DNA of 64,000 nt, taken from Mesonia oceanica (GTDB taxonomy: Bacteria; Bacteroidota; Bacteroidia; Flavobacteriales; Flavobacteriaceae). The position numbers were made by a program, and so were the translations under genes. Each line of letters opens with the position of its first letter. Position 1 is the first letter of the stretch. The stretch is taken from assembly GCF_902499555.1 (NCBI RefSeq), contig NZ_CABVMM010000011.1, positions 62,001 through 126,000 on the forward strand, written 5' to 3'. The notes beneath the pieces were generated by a model, which was not told the origin of the DNA, made no database searches, and was given only the letters and a program-made list of their open reading frames with translations. Below, piece by piece: positions 9,647 through 18,264 of the stretch.

Positions 9647-10035
9647 CTACCTAAACGCAACACCTAAAACCGTCATTACGGAAGAGCTAATATATTCAAT
9701 ACCAATAGCAATCACAATAAAACCAATAATTCTGGAAATTGCATTAATGCCGGAAGCTTCTAGCCATTTTACAATAAACGGAGCACTTCTTAAAACTAAA
9801 AACGTCGCAAAACATACAATTAAAATAGAAAGTACAATGACAAGTTGATCTAAGAAAATACTGTATTCTTCATTTAAGCCAATTAAAAATGAAATAGATC
9901 CCGGTCCGGCCAGCACATTGGGATCGCGAGCGGAGTTAACGCTACGCCATCACGTTGATAATCATCATTTTTATTTTTTTACGCTCCATACCTTTATGTT
10001 TGTTGAAAGATCCTGTGAGTAAAACAAATCCGGAA
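9647..10035 (-). pseudogene. Truncated, frameshifted marC copy
   Basis: It corresponds to 12337-12724 of the intact marC at 12337-12969. The C-terminal 89 codons are still open, with about 11 changes in 89 residues. A 2-nt insertion near 9911-9920 (CAGCACATTG versus CAACATTG) breaks the frame, and the N-terminal ~82 codons are gone. Divergence is patchy: roughly 9660-9735 is almost identical to the intact copy and the following 150 bp is clearly diverged. The left end abuts the 221-aa gene; the right end is fused to a piece of the 140-aa gene at a shared CCGGAA. Confidence 0.85.
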
Positions 10036-10257
10036 AGTGATAATAATTCCTTCAGGTCTTATTTCAATATTGCAAGTATTGATATATTTATCTAAAATCA
10101 GCAGATGTTGAATTTCAATGCTGGTGGAAGTAATAAAAAGTTTATGGGAACCAACTCCTTTCTTTTTAATAGGTTCCATTAGCGTAAATGCTTTTCCTAT
10201 TTCTTCATTTATCTTTTCACGGCGTTCAGGATGATTATAAGAAGCATTTAGTAGCAT
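10030..10257 (-). pseudogene. 5' fragment of the 140-aa unknown gene
   Basis: It matches 13316-13543, the first ~75 codons of the intact gene, at roughly 95% identity. The frame then runs through the CCGGAA junction (10030-10035) into out-of-frame marC sequence. An 87-codon open frame remains (9994-10257), but its last dozen residues come from the wrong frame of marC, so it is a chimaeric relic and not an independent gene. Confidence 0.85.
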
Positions 10258-10264
10258 AACGTGT

Positions 10265-10301
10265 TTATTGGGTGTAAATCTTTCCTAAATTAATTAATTG
10301 G
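10265..10301 (-). pseudogene. Last codons of a thioredoxin-gene copy
   Basis: This is a nearly identical copy of 13551-13587, the 3' end of the thioredoxin-like gene. It ends at TTAATTGG, where it switches to the copy of the 67-aa gene. Confidence 0.75.
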
Positions 10302-10452
10302 CTATGGAATATACACCTTGCTATTTCCGCATGTTTCTTTAGAAAATGGAACAGAAAAAGTAATGGCTGAAAACGATGCCACACAATCTTTCGCCATGAT
10401 TTGCTTAGGAATTCTTTCTTTAGTTTGCGGAATTGCTTTTAAAAAACGTTAA
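10294..10452 (+). pseudogene. 5'-truncated copy of the 67-aa membrane-protein gene
   Basis: It matches 8808-8966 without gaps, from codon 16 to the stop, with only a handful of substitutions. The start codon and first helix are missing because the copy begins at the TTAATTGG junction (10294-10301). No promoter or alternative start is evident. Confidence 0.85.
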
Positions 10453-10514
10453 AGTATTAAGTTTTTAATTTGCTTTTAATAGTTTAATTGATTTAATTTC
10501 AGTGTTTTATTTTG

Positions 10515-11348
10515 ATGACTGAAATTATGGATATTGTATCTTTACCTACAGAACAATTATTAAGCGTTGAATCTTTAGATTATTCGAATTCTTATAATTA
10601 CAAAACACCCCATCGTCATAATTATTTCGAAATTATTTTGGTAAATGAGGGCGAAGGACATCAATTTATCGATTTTCAAAAATACAGCTTATCCAAAGGT
10701 TCTATTTATTTAGTATATCCCGGGCAGGTTCATTTGTTGAGACGTAATCAAGCTAATGGGTTACTTCTTCAGTTTAAAAAAGATATTTTTGAGTTTATTT
10801 TTCCAATTCGGCATTATGATTTATTTTTTAAACAAGCCGAATTAAAATTGAAATTAAAAGATTTTGAATTACTACATCAACTTTTTAAGCAAATTGAAAT
10901 TCTGAATCTCAATCAGGATAGTACGCATTTATCTTTTTGTAAAATATATAGTTACTTAGAAATTATTCTTATTACTTTAATTGAAAATCAATCTACCGGA
11001 GTGTTTTTTGACCAAGTGAATTTTTCTGCAAAATTTATATTAGCTGTTGGGGAAAACATTAAAACTAAAAGAAAAGTAGTTGAATATGCAGAGCTACTAT
11101 CATTGCCTAAAGATAAACTTACCGCAATTTGTAAGAAAACTTTTGGGAAGACGCCTCTTAAAATAATTCACGAAGAATTACTTCTAGAAATTAAAAGGGA
11201 AATGATACTTAATGAAGCATCATTAAAAGAAATTTCCTATGACTTTAATTTTAATAATCCTGCTAATTTCAGCAAATTTATCAAGTCAAATACCGGTAAA
11301 TCAGCTTCAGAGTTAAAAGCGGAGTTATTGACACTCTATAATTTATAG
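10515..11348 (+). CDS. AraC-family transcriptional regulator
   Basis: 277 aa. The N-terminal cupin-like sensor (about 20-90) has HRHNYFEIILVNEGEG and VYPGQVHLL. The C-terminal part (about 180-277) is a double helix-turn-helix with LPKDKLTAICKKTFGKTP and NFNNPANFSKFIKSNTGKSA, typical of AraC/XylS DNA-binding domains that bind a small ligand and activate nearby promoters. I chose ATG at 10515 over TTG three bases earlier; ATG at 10527 is also possible. It lies between the degenerate and intact halves of the duplicated block and just upstream of a T9SS-secreted protein, its most likely local target. Confidence 0.9.
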   Translation: MTEIMDIVSLPTEQLLSVESLDYSNSYNYKTPHRHNYFEIILVNEGEGHQFIDFQKYSLSKGSIYLVYPGQVHLLRRNQANGLLLQFKKDIFEFIFPIRHYDLFFKQAELKLKLKDFELLHQLFKQIEILNLNQDSTHLSFCKIYSYLEIILITLIENQSTGVFFDQVNFSAKFILAVGENIKTKRKVVEYAELLSLPKDKLTAICKKTFGKTPLKIIHEELLLEIKREMILNEASLKEISYDFNFNNPANFSKFIKSNTGKSASELKAELLTLYNL

Positions 11349-11445
11349 ATGTATAATTGTCTATTTTACAAGTATTTATCTCTTTTTGATAATTTGTTTA
11401 AATAAAGGTAAGGTATATTTATCATATAACTTAAAAACTTTTGTG

Positions 11446-12327
11446 ATGAAAAAAATTCTTACTTTATTTTACTTGTGTCCTTTATTTCTTTCAGCTCAAC
11501 TCCAAAATTTAGATTTTGAAGATTGGCAAACAGACACCAAACTTAATTATTGGCAATGTGGAGTGATTTTTGGTGAAAATGATTCATTTTCTGAGCATTT
11601 TTATTTTGGAAATAATGCTGATGCACATCATAATAATTATGCCCTTACCTTGGGAATGTGGTATTTTTATGTGAAAGACGCTGCTATACAGAGAGCACCT
11701 ATTAGTTATTTGCCGGAAAAACTGACAGGGTATTATAAATATACCGAAAATTTGCTTGAAAAAGAGGGGGAATATGTTGTAGACACTGCTCAGGTAAATG
11801 TATTTCTTACCAAGTGGGATCCGGCTATTTCTCAAAGGGACACCATTGGTATAGGAGAATTGAAATTAGGTGAAGAACAATTAAATTATCAATTATTTGA
11901 AGTCGCTATCGAGTATGATGATATTACCCAAGAACCAGATTCTATAGCAGTAATTTTAGATCCGTCTTTGATAAATCGAAAAGGCTCTATTATTGGTGGT
12001 GTTGGATCAGGCTGGCAAGCAGACATTAGTGGAGACGGTAGTTCTTCCTTTTTTACCATAGATTATCTTTCTTTAGAAGGTGATGTTCTAACTAATACTT
12101 CTTATGAAAAGTCTCAAATTGTAATGTATCCTAATCCTTCTTCGGAAGAAATTTTCATTTCAACATATAGCGGAGAAATTGCTATTTATGATATACTGGG
12201 AAAAAAAGTATTAGCTAAAACTATAACAGAAAATCAAGCTATTAACATTGCCACATTATCTAAAGGGGTGTATTTTCTAAAGTTAGCTGGTCAAAATAGT
12301 ATTGTAAGGAAATTTATTAAAAAGTAA
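11446..12327 (+). CDS. T9SS type A sorting-domain protein, function unknown
   Basis: 293 aa. The start is ATG 11446, because the signal peptide MKKILTLFYLCPLFLSAQ begins there; the upstream in-frame ATG at 11386 would add 20 unrelated residues. The mature N-terminal ~200 residues (FEDWQTDTKLNYWQ, GGVGSGWQADISGDGSSSFF) look like a beta-sandwich, carbohydrate-binding-like domain. The C-terminal ~75 residues (MYPNPSSEEIF, YDILGKKV, LSKGVYFLKL) are the type IX secretion sorting domain, predicting export and surface attachment or release. Expression may depend on the AraC regulator upstream. Confidence 0.85.
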   Translation: MKKILTLFYLCPLFLSAQLQNLDFEDWQTDTKLNYWQCGVIFGENDSFSEHFYFGNNADAHHNNYALTLGMWYFYVKDAAIQRAPISYLPEKLTGYYKYTENLLEKEGEYVVDTAQVNVFLTKWDPAISQRDTIGIGELKLGEEQLNYQLFEVAIEYDDITQEPDSIAVILDPSLINRKGSIIGGVGSGWQADISGDGSSSFFTIDYLSLEGDVLTNTSYEKSQIVMYPNPSSEEIFISTYSGEIAIYDILGKKVLAKTITENQAINIATLSKGVYFLKLAGQNSIVRKFIKK

Positions 12328-12336
12328 ATGGAATAT

Positions 12337-12969
12337 TTACCTAAATACCACACCTAAAACCGTCATTACGGAAGAGCTAATATATTCAATACCAATAGCA
12401 ATCACAATAAAACCAATAATTCTTGAAATTGCATTAATCCCTGAAGCGCCTAACCATTTTACAATAATGGGGGCGCTTTTTAATACCAAAAAAGTAGCAA
12501 AACAAACGGCAAAGATAGAAAGGACGATCACTAATTGATCTAATAACTCATTATGTTCTTCATTTAAACCAATTAAAAATGAAATAGATCCTGGTCCGGC
12601 CAACATTGGTATCGCTAGCGGAGTTAATGCTACGCCATCACGTTGATAAGCATCATTTTTTACTTTTTCGCGGTCCATTCCTTTGTGTTTATTGAAAGTT
12701 CCCGTAAGTAATGCAAAACCGGAAGAAACAATAATGAGTCCACCGGCAATGCGGAGGGATTCAATACTAATTCCGAAGAAATTTAGAATATATTTTCCGG
12801 TGAAAAATGCAATTAATAAAATTACAAAAATATTGATTGCTGTAAGAATTGAAGTGCGCGATCTCTCGGCATTACTGTCTTCTTTAGTAAGTCCTACAAA
12901 AATAGGAACCGTTCCCAGCGGATTAATCACCGAAAATAAAGCAGCAAAAACATAGATAAATAAGTCCAT
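12337..12969 (-). CDS. marC: MarC-family integral membrane protein
   Basis: 210 aa with about six hydrophobic segments. Family marks are FSVINPLGTVPIFVGLT at the N-terminus, AGGLIIVSSGFALL, PLAIPMLAGPGSIS and GINAISRIIGFIVIAIGIEY. MarC proteins are inner-membrane proteins of unclear transport role; despite the name they do not cause multiple antibiotic resistance. The start at 12969 (MDLFIYVFAA) is preferred to an ATG five codons upstream because it matches the family N-terminus. A broken paralogue lies at 9647-10035. The stop is 10 nt from the stop of the converging T9SS gene. Confidence 0.9.
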   Translation of the reverse strand: MDLFIYVFAALFSVINPLGTVPIFVGLTKEDSNAERSRTSILTAINIFVILLIAFFTGKYILNFFGISIESLRIAGGLIIVSSGFALLTGTFNKHKGMDREKVKNDAYQRDGVALTPLAIPMLAGPGSISFLIGLNEEHNELLDQLVIVLSIFAVCFATFLVLKSAPIIVKWLGASGINAISRIIGFIVIAIGIEYISSSVMTVLGVVFR

Positions 12970-13120
12970 TCTTTTTTGCCGCAAATGTGATTTTTAAAAT
13001 TTAGATGGATGTAAGCAATTCTTTAAATGAATGTTTGAGGAAGGTTAAAAAAGAGACTAATTTTTTAAATTAAATATTCAAACTAGAAAAGTACGGTTTT
13101 CAATATTTATACAGAAAAAA

Positions 13121-13543
13121 TCAAGGATGCGAAGAAGAAGTCCAATGATTCGCTTTAAAATCCAGCAATTTCTTCATGAAGATATGCGTGTTTTTGGTAT
13201 CAGCTTTTACTTTAATAAAATAGTGATCTCGGTAAATGGAGTATTCTTCTGCTTTGCTTTTGTAGAGTTTTAGTTTATAGTAAGGGATAACCAAAGCATA
13301 AGTTTCTAATAACGACCGGAAAGTGACAATAATTCCGTCAGGTCTTATTTCAATATTGCAAGTATTGATATATTTATCTAGAATCAGCAGATGGTGAATT
13401 TCAATGCTGGTGGAAGTAATAAAAAGTTTATGGGAACCAACTCCTTTCATTTTAATACGTTCCATTAACGTAAATGCTCTTCCTACTTCTTCATTTATCT
13501 TTTCACGGCGTTCAGGATGATTATAAGAAACATTTAGTAACAT
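13121..13543 (-). CDS. Conserved-looking 140-aa protein, unknown function
   Basis: Soluble, no signal peptide, with alternating charged and hydrophobic segments and a central beta-rich stretch (EIRPDGIIVTFRSLLE, ALVIPYYKLKLYK). I do not recognise a domain. It starts 7 nt after the stop of the thioredoxin-like gene on the same strand, so the two are almost certainly cotranscribed. The pair was duplicated together (relic at 10030-10301), which supports it being a genuine gene linked to the thioredoxin gene. Confidence 0.75.
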   Translation of the reverse strand: MLLNVSYNHPERREKINEEVGRAFTLMERIKMKGVGSHKLFITSTSIEIHHLLILDKYINTCNIEIRPDGIIVTFRSLLETYALVIPYYKLKLYKSKAEEYSIYRDHYFIKVKADTKNTHIFMKKLLDFKANHWTSSSHP

Positions 13544-13550
13544 AACGTGT

Positions 13551-14000
13551 TTATTGGGTGTAAATCTTTCCTAAGTTAATTAATTGGATAGGTGTTTTGT
13601 AACCGGATACCCGATTTAAGATTCTACCATCACCACCGTTTAAAAAGAGTAAGGTAGGGTAGCTTTGAAGTCCAATACTTTCTGCAATTATTTTACCTTC
13701 CCCTTTTTCTGCATTCAGTGCAAGGTTTATAAATTCTTCGTTATAAAAACTACCTACTTCTTTATCTTTTAGCGTATTTTTCTTCAGAGATTTACAAACG
13801 CCACACCAATTGGCATATAAATAAACAAAAACCAATTTTTCTTCCTTTTCTGCTTTTTCCAAAGCTTCTTGATAGTTCCCATTATAAAAATCAATTCCTT
13901 TTTTAGCCGCTGGTTTTTTAGCAGAAGAAATTCCGAAGAAAACAAACATTCCGCATACTAAAAACAATTTATTGATCAGGAAAGATGTGAATAGTCGCAT
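13551..14000 (-). CDS. Thioredoxin-fold protein, exported
   Basis: 149 aa. An N-terminal hydrophobic segment (about 8-26) looks like a signal peptide or anchor, placing the domain in the periplasm. The thioredoxin fold shows the redox motif Trp65-Cys66-Gly-Val-Cys69-Lys and cis-Pro115 in SYPTLLF, resembling DsbD-C/thioredoxin_7 proteins that reduce or shuffle disulfides. It is the first gene of a unit with the 140-aa gene, with a good promoter upstream. The partner membrane reductase is not in the window. Confidence 0.88.
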   Translation of the reverse strand: MRLFTSFLINKLFLVCGMFVFFGISSAKKPAAKKGIDFYNGNYQEALEKAEKEEKLVFVYLYANWCGVCKSLKKNTLKDKEVGSFYNEEFINLALNAEKGEGKIIAESIGLQSYPTLLFLNGGDGRILNRVSGYKTPIQLINLGKIYTQ

Positions 14001-14017
14001 TTCTTAATATTATTAGT

Positions 14018-14048
14018 TAAAGTTAAGCCTTAATTAGAAGGAATACAA
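14018..14048 (-). promoter_or_regulatory. Bacteroidota promoter for the thioredoxin/140-aa unit
   Basis: On the minus strand TTG (14046-14048) is followed after 20 nt by TAACTTTA (14018-14025), close to the TTG-N19/20-TAnnTTTG consensus. The ATG at 14000 lies about 18 nt downstream. Confidence 0.5.
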
Positions 14049-14148
14049 ACGCTCTGTATGCAATTTAAATTTCACTTTTTTAATACAACTAATACTGAAT
14101 TTAAAAAGGAAAGCCGTTAAGGATGTTAGTCAGCTTTAAATTTTAAAT

Positions 14149-14156
14149 TATCTTTG
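14149..14156 (+). promoter_or_regulatory. -7 element TATCTTTG for argS
   Basis: Exact match to TAnnTTTG, 22 nt before the argS ATG. A TTA at 14126-14128 sits at -33 spacing (20 nt) but is not TTG. Confidence 0.5.
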
Positions 14157-14178
14157 CGGTTCAAAATTTTTTGAGAAG

Positions 14179-15954
14179 ATGACTATTCAAGACACATTAG
14201 CAGACAAAGTAAAAGAAGCCGTAAAACACCTTCATAATATAGAACTAGAAAATGTTGAGTTTCAAGCAACACGTAAAGAGTTTGAAGGTGATGTGACCGT
14301 TGTGGTTTTTCCTATGTTACGTCAAGTAAAAACCAATCCGGTACAATTGGGAGAAGCTATAGGGAAATACTTAGAAGAAAATGTAGAAGAGGTTGCTGGC
14401 TTTAATGTGGTAAAAGGCTTCTTGAATATTGTGCTTAGTGATGCGTATTTCTTAAAGTTTTTCAATGTTATGAAAGACGACGAGCATTATGGAAGCATCT
14501 CTACCAATGAGCAATCTCCAAAAATTATGGTCGAGTATTCTTCGCCCAATACAAACAAACCTTTGCATTTAGGACATATTCGAAATAACTTATTAGGCTA
14601 TTCTGTTGCAGAAATATTGAAAGCTGCGGGAAATACAGTTTATAAAACTCAAATTATTAACGACCGAGGAATTCATATTTGCAAAAGTATGTTGGCTTGG
14701 CAGAAATTTGGAGAAGGTGAAACTCCGGATTCTACAGGATTAAAAGGTGATAAACTTGTTGGTAATTACTATGTGAAATTTGACAAAGAATATAAAACTC
14801 AAATTTCTGAATTACAAAAGCAAGGTGTTTCTGAAGAGCAGGCCAAAAAAGAAGCGCCGTTGATACTGGAAGCCCAAAAAATGTTACAATTGTGGGAAGC
14901 TGGAGATGAAGAAGTAGTAGCACTATGGGAAAAGATGAACCAATGGGTGTATGATGGTTTTGAGCAAACTTATGCAGCGCTTGGGGTAGACTTTGATAAA
15001 AATTACTACGAAAGTAATACCTATTTATTAGGAAAAGAGGTGGTAAACGACGGACTCGAAAAGGGCGTTTTTTACCGAAAGCAAGATGGAAGTGTGTGGA
15101 TAGATTTAACCGAAGAAGGTTTAGATGAAAAAATCGTGTTGCGTGCTGATGGAACTGCGGTTTATATGACGCAAGATATCGGTACGGCGATTCAGCGTGT
15201 GGAAGATTATGCCATTAACGGAATGGTTTACACTGTAGGAAACGAGCAAGATTATCATTTTAAAGTATTGTTTTTAATCTTGAAGAAATTAGGTTTTGAG
15301 TGGGCAAATCATTTGTATCACTTAAGCTACGGAATGGTAGATTTACCCAGCGGAAAAATGAAAAGCCGTGAAGGAACTGTAGTAGATGCCGATGATCTTA
15401 TTGAAGAAATGACCAAAACCGCCCAAGAAATTTCTGAAGAATTAGGAAAGCTTGAAGGGTATACTGAAGAAGAAAAACAACAACTGTACAAAACTATTGG
15501 TTTGGGAGCCTTAAAATATTACATTTTAAAAGTAGATCCTAAAAAACGTATTTTGTTCAATCCCGAAGAATCGGTAGATTTTCAAGGAAATACAGGACCG
15601 TTTATTCAATATACGTATGCAAGAATTCGTTCCATTTTAAGAAAAGCAGATTTTAATCATTCTACAGATTTAGCAGACTATCAATTGCACGAGAAAGAAC
15701 GTGAAGTAGTGAAGTTGCTTCAGCAATATCCAGAGATCGTGCAACAAGCGGCAGAACAACACAGTCCCGCATTAATTGCAAATTATACCTACGATTTGGT
15801 AAAAGAATTTAATTCGTTCTATCAAAATGTAAGTATTTTGGGGGCAGAGGTTGAAGAAGAAAAAATATTTAGGGTTCAACTTTCAGAAGCGGTGGCCAAT
15901 ACCATTAAAAACGGATTTTCGTTATTGGGAATAGATGTTCCTGAACGTATGTAA
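14179..15954 (+). CDS. argS: Arginyl-tRNA synthetase
   Basis: Class I aminoacyl-tRNA synthetase of 591 aa that charges tRNA-Arg. The N-terminal Add1-type domain (1-90) is followed by the catalytic domain with SSPNTNKPLHLGHIRN (His130-Leu-Gly-His133, the HIGH signature), GNEQDYHFKVLF, and GKMKSREG near 392-399 in place of KMSKS. The DALR anticodon-binding domain is C-terminal (FIQYTYARIRSI onward). The stop is 3 nt from the stop of the converging TonB-receptor gene, so there is no room for a separate terminator for either. Confidence 0.97.
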   Translation: MTIQDTLADKVKEAVKHLHNIELENVEFQATRKEFEGDVTVVVFPMLRQVKTNPVQLGEAIGKYLEENVEEVAGFNVVKGFLNIVLSDAYFLKFFNVMKDDEHYGSISTNEQSPKIMVEYSSPNTNKPLHLGHIRNNLLGYSVAEILKAAGNTVYKTQIINDRGIHICKSMLAWQKFGEGETPDSTGLKGDKLVGNYYVKFDKEYKTQISELQKQGVSEEQAKKEAPLILEAQKMLQLWEAGDEEVVALWEKMNQWVYDGFEQTYAALGVDFDKNYYESNTYLLGKEVVNDGLEKGVFYRKQDGSVWIDLTEEGLDEKIVLRADGTAVYMTQDIGTAIQRVEDYAINGMVYTVGNEQDYHFKVLFLILKKLGFEWANHLYHLSYGMVDLPSGKMKSREGTVVDADDLIEEMTKTAQEISEELGKLEGYTEEEKQQLYKTIGLGALKYYILKVDPKKRILFNPEESVDFQGNTGPFIQYTYARIRSILRKADFNHSTDLADYQLHEKEREVVKLLQQYPEIVQQAAEQHSPALIANYTYDLVKEFNSFYQNVSILGAEVEEEKIFRVQLSEAVANTIKNGFSLLGIDVPERM

Positions 15955-15957
15955 AAA

Positions 15958-18264
15958 TTAGAACTTAACCCTGAACACAAAGTTTGGGGTTAAGCCTAAA
16001 GCTTCTTGCTGCACTAAATAAATTTCATTATTCCTATTTTGGCGGTAATAAGAGTTGATGATATTTTTCCTGTCCAATAAATTCCATATAGATAAACCAG
16101 CGTAGGCCATTAATTTCTTCTGAATTTTAAACTCTTGACTTACCGAAATATCTACCCGCATATAATCTTTTAAGTTACTGCTATTAATAGGTTCATAATC
16201 AAATTGGTTGTTGGCTAACCCATTTTCGGTAATTGGAGTGAAGGGTTTTCCGCTACGCCAAATGAGTCCGCCGGAAGCTTTAAAAGTTTTGTAGCTATAG
16301 GAAGTGGCAAAGGTGAAAGAATTAGTGATTTCAAAATTATTCGGAATTCCTGAAGTAGATAAATCTTCAAAGAAATAATCATTATGCGTAAGAGAATAAC
16401 TTAAGCGAGTATCAAAATTTTTAAACTTTTTATTGATGAGAATATCCAATCCTAAAATTCTATAATCCCCCACAATCTGCGCATATTCATATTGATTCTG
16501 AAACCCTTGACTTTGTGAAGAAATTCCTTCAACCTCTTTTACGTAAGATTCTACACTTGCCAACCAATTATTTTTTTGAAAGTTAAGTCCTAAAGAAGCT
16601 TGCCTACTTTGAAGGATAGGGAAAATTTGCTGATCTGCCAATTGCCATTTTCGGTTTTCAATTCCCAAAAAATCATTTTGAAAATTTATCACCTGAGATA
16701 AATATTGGCTTTTCAATTCGCCTAAAACTTCTATCGAAAAGTTATTCAAAAACTGCTGATTCAAACTTAGCCTTGGTTCGGCTAATAGCAAATTAAAATC
16801 ATTCAAATAATTTAATCGGGTACCCGCATGGATCAAGGTTTTTTTAGAAGAACTTTGGTAGCGTACACTGGCGAATAGATTATTTACATTGATGGTATTT
16901 GCAAGCCTATCTTCATTGGTGATTTCCTCGTTAGCTTCAGCATTTTTTATTTTGGTAGAAATAAACTCGTAACCTGAATTTAACTGAAAGTGACTATCTA
17001 AAACCCATTTGGTAGTTAATTTAAGCGAGTTTTCATATAAATTGTTTTCTTGCTCTAGGTAATCACTGGTGTTTAGAATTTCGTTTGTAGCAGTAAGCTT
17101 ATAGTTAGAATGATAGAGTTGAAGTTGTGAAGTGAAGTTTTCGCTCCAATTTCTGCGATAATACACCCCCATTCCTAAACTGTTTTGTGAAAGCTTACTG
17201 CTTTTGGTTTCAATAGTTCCGTTGTTTAATTCTTCAGCAGTAAAACCCAATTCATTAGAAATGGAAAAATAATTTAGTCGTAATATATCTTTTTCAGAAA
17301 GTTGGTATAACCACCGAAAACTCACATCTGAAAACCTGAAATCCTCTTCACCATTACTTAGACTAGTTGGATTGGTGGTGACTTCTGTATCTTGAAATGC
17401 CCTATCGTAATATTGTAAATAAGTAGGAGTGATAAAAGCTCCGTTAATAGAGGTTCTTGCTGCAATCTGTATAGAAGATTTTTTGTCGAGTGGGGTGTCG
17501 ATAAAAGCATCGGCACTTAAAAATGTAAGTCCAATTTCTGCAGTAAACTCATCGTTTAACTTTTTATCTGAAGCGAGTTCAATAACGCTTGAAACGCTAT
17601 TGCCAAAATAAGCGGGAGTGCCATTTTTATATAATGTCGCGGTATGATTTTGATGTGGATTGATGGCAGAAATTAACCCGAAAAAATGCCCGGATTGATA
17701 GACTCTAATCCCATCCCATAAAATTAAGTTTTGGTCGTTAGTTCCGCCACGGATATTAATATTGGAAACTTTTTCATTTACGCTTTCTACTCCGGGGAGT
17801 GCTTGTATGGTTTGAAAAGCATCATTTTCAATAAGTCCGGGAATGATCCCTATTTCATCAAAATTAATTTTAAAACTTCCATCTTTAATTTTAGAGACCC
17901 CTTTAGCGATTACGTTGGTTAAAATAATCTCATCTAATTTTTCTACCGGTAATTCTTGCTTTGGGGGTTTTACAGGAATATTTGCATCGACTACAATTTG
18001 ATTACTGCCAATGAGGGTAAATTTAAACCCCGTTTTTTCTTCTAAGAAGGCGATGGTTTCGGTAACCGAAAGCATATTGGGCGGTTCCGGTACTTCAATA
18101 TTTTTTAAATCTTCATCAGCGTAAGAAAACCTGTAATTGGAGTGGCTTTCTAATATCTCTAATAATTCTGTTAAAGGAAAAGTGTTCTGACTTTTTTCTT
18201 GTGAAAAAAGCTGATGGCAAAAAGTGAAAAGAAATATTACAATGAGGTAGTTTTTTTTACTCAC
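15958..18264 (-). CDS. TonB-dependent outer-membrane receptor with STN signalling domain
   Basis: 768 aa. Order: signal peptide (1-21), secretin/TonB N-terminal (STN) domain about 28-92 (LLEILESHSNYRFSYADEDL, LEEKTGFKFTL), plug domain about 140-250 (NINIRGGTNDQNLILWDGIR), then the 22-strand barrel ending in an aromatic residue (FVFRVKF). The STN domain marks it as a transducer passing ligand occupancy to the FecR-type anti-sigma factor encoded upstream with an 8-nt overlap. The ligand is unknown; there is no SusD-like partner or siderophore gene nearby. It is shorter than typical SusC proteins. Confidence 0.92.
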   Translation of the reverse strand: MSKKNYLIVIFLFTFCHQLFSQEKSQNTFPLTELLEILESHSNYRFSYADEDLKNIEVPEPPNMLSVTETIAFLEEKTGFKFTLIGSNQIVVDANIPVKPPKQELPVEKLDEIILTNVIAKGVSKIKDGSFKINFDEIGIIPGLIENDAFQTIQALPGVESVNEKVSNINIRGGTNDQNLILWDGIRVYQSGHFFGLISAINPHQNHTATLYKNGTPAYFGNSVSSVIELASDKKLNDEFTAEIGLTFLSADAFIDTPLDKKSSIQIAARTSINGAFITPTYLQYYDRAFQDTEVTTNPTSLSNGEEDFRFSDVSFRWLYQLSEKDILRLNYFSISNELGFTAEELNNGTIETKSSKLSQNSLGMGVYYRRNWSENFTSQLQLYHSNYKLTATNEILNTSDYLEQENNLYENSLKLTTKWVLDSHFQLNSGYEFISTKIKNAEANEEITNEDRLANTINVNNLFASVRYQSSSKKTLIHAGTRLNYLNDFNLLLAEPRLSLNQQFLNNFSIEVLGELKSQYLSQVINFQNDFLGIENRKWQLADQQIFPILQSRQASLGLNFQKNNWLASVESYVKEVEGISSQSQGFQNQYEYAQIVGDYRILGLDILINKKFKNFDTRLSYSLTHNDYFFEDLSTSGIPNNFEITNSFTFATSYSYKTFKASGGLIWRSGKPFTPITENGLANNQFDYEPINSSNLKDYMRVDISVSQEFKIQKKLMAYAGLSIWNLLDRKNIINSYYRQNRNNEIYLVQQEALGLTPNFVFRVKF

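Noticed and set aside
9994..10257. 87-codon open frame on the minus strand that could be called a gene
   Set aside because: Its first ~75 codons are a copy of the 140-aa gene's start and the rest is marC sequence in the wrong frame; it is a deletion fusion.
10512..10514. TTG start for the AraC-family gene
   Set aside because: An ATG follows immediately at 10515 and ATG starts are used by the other genes here.
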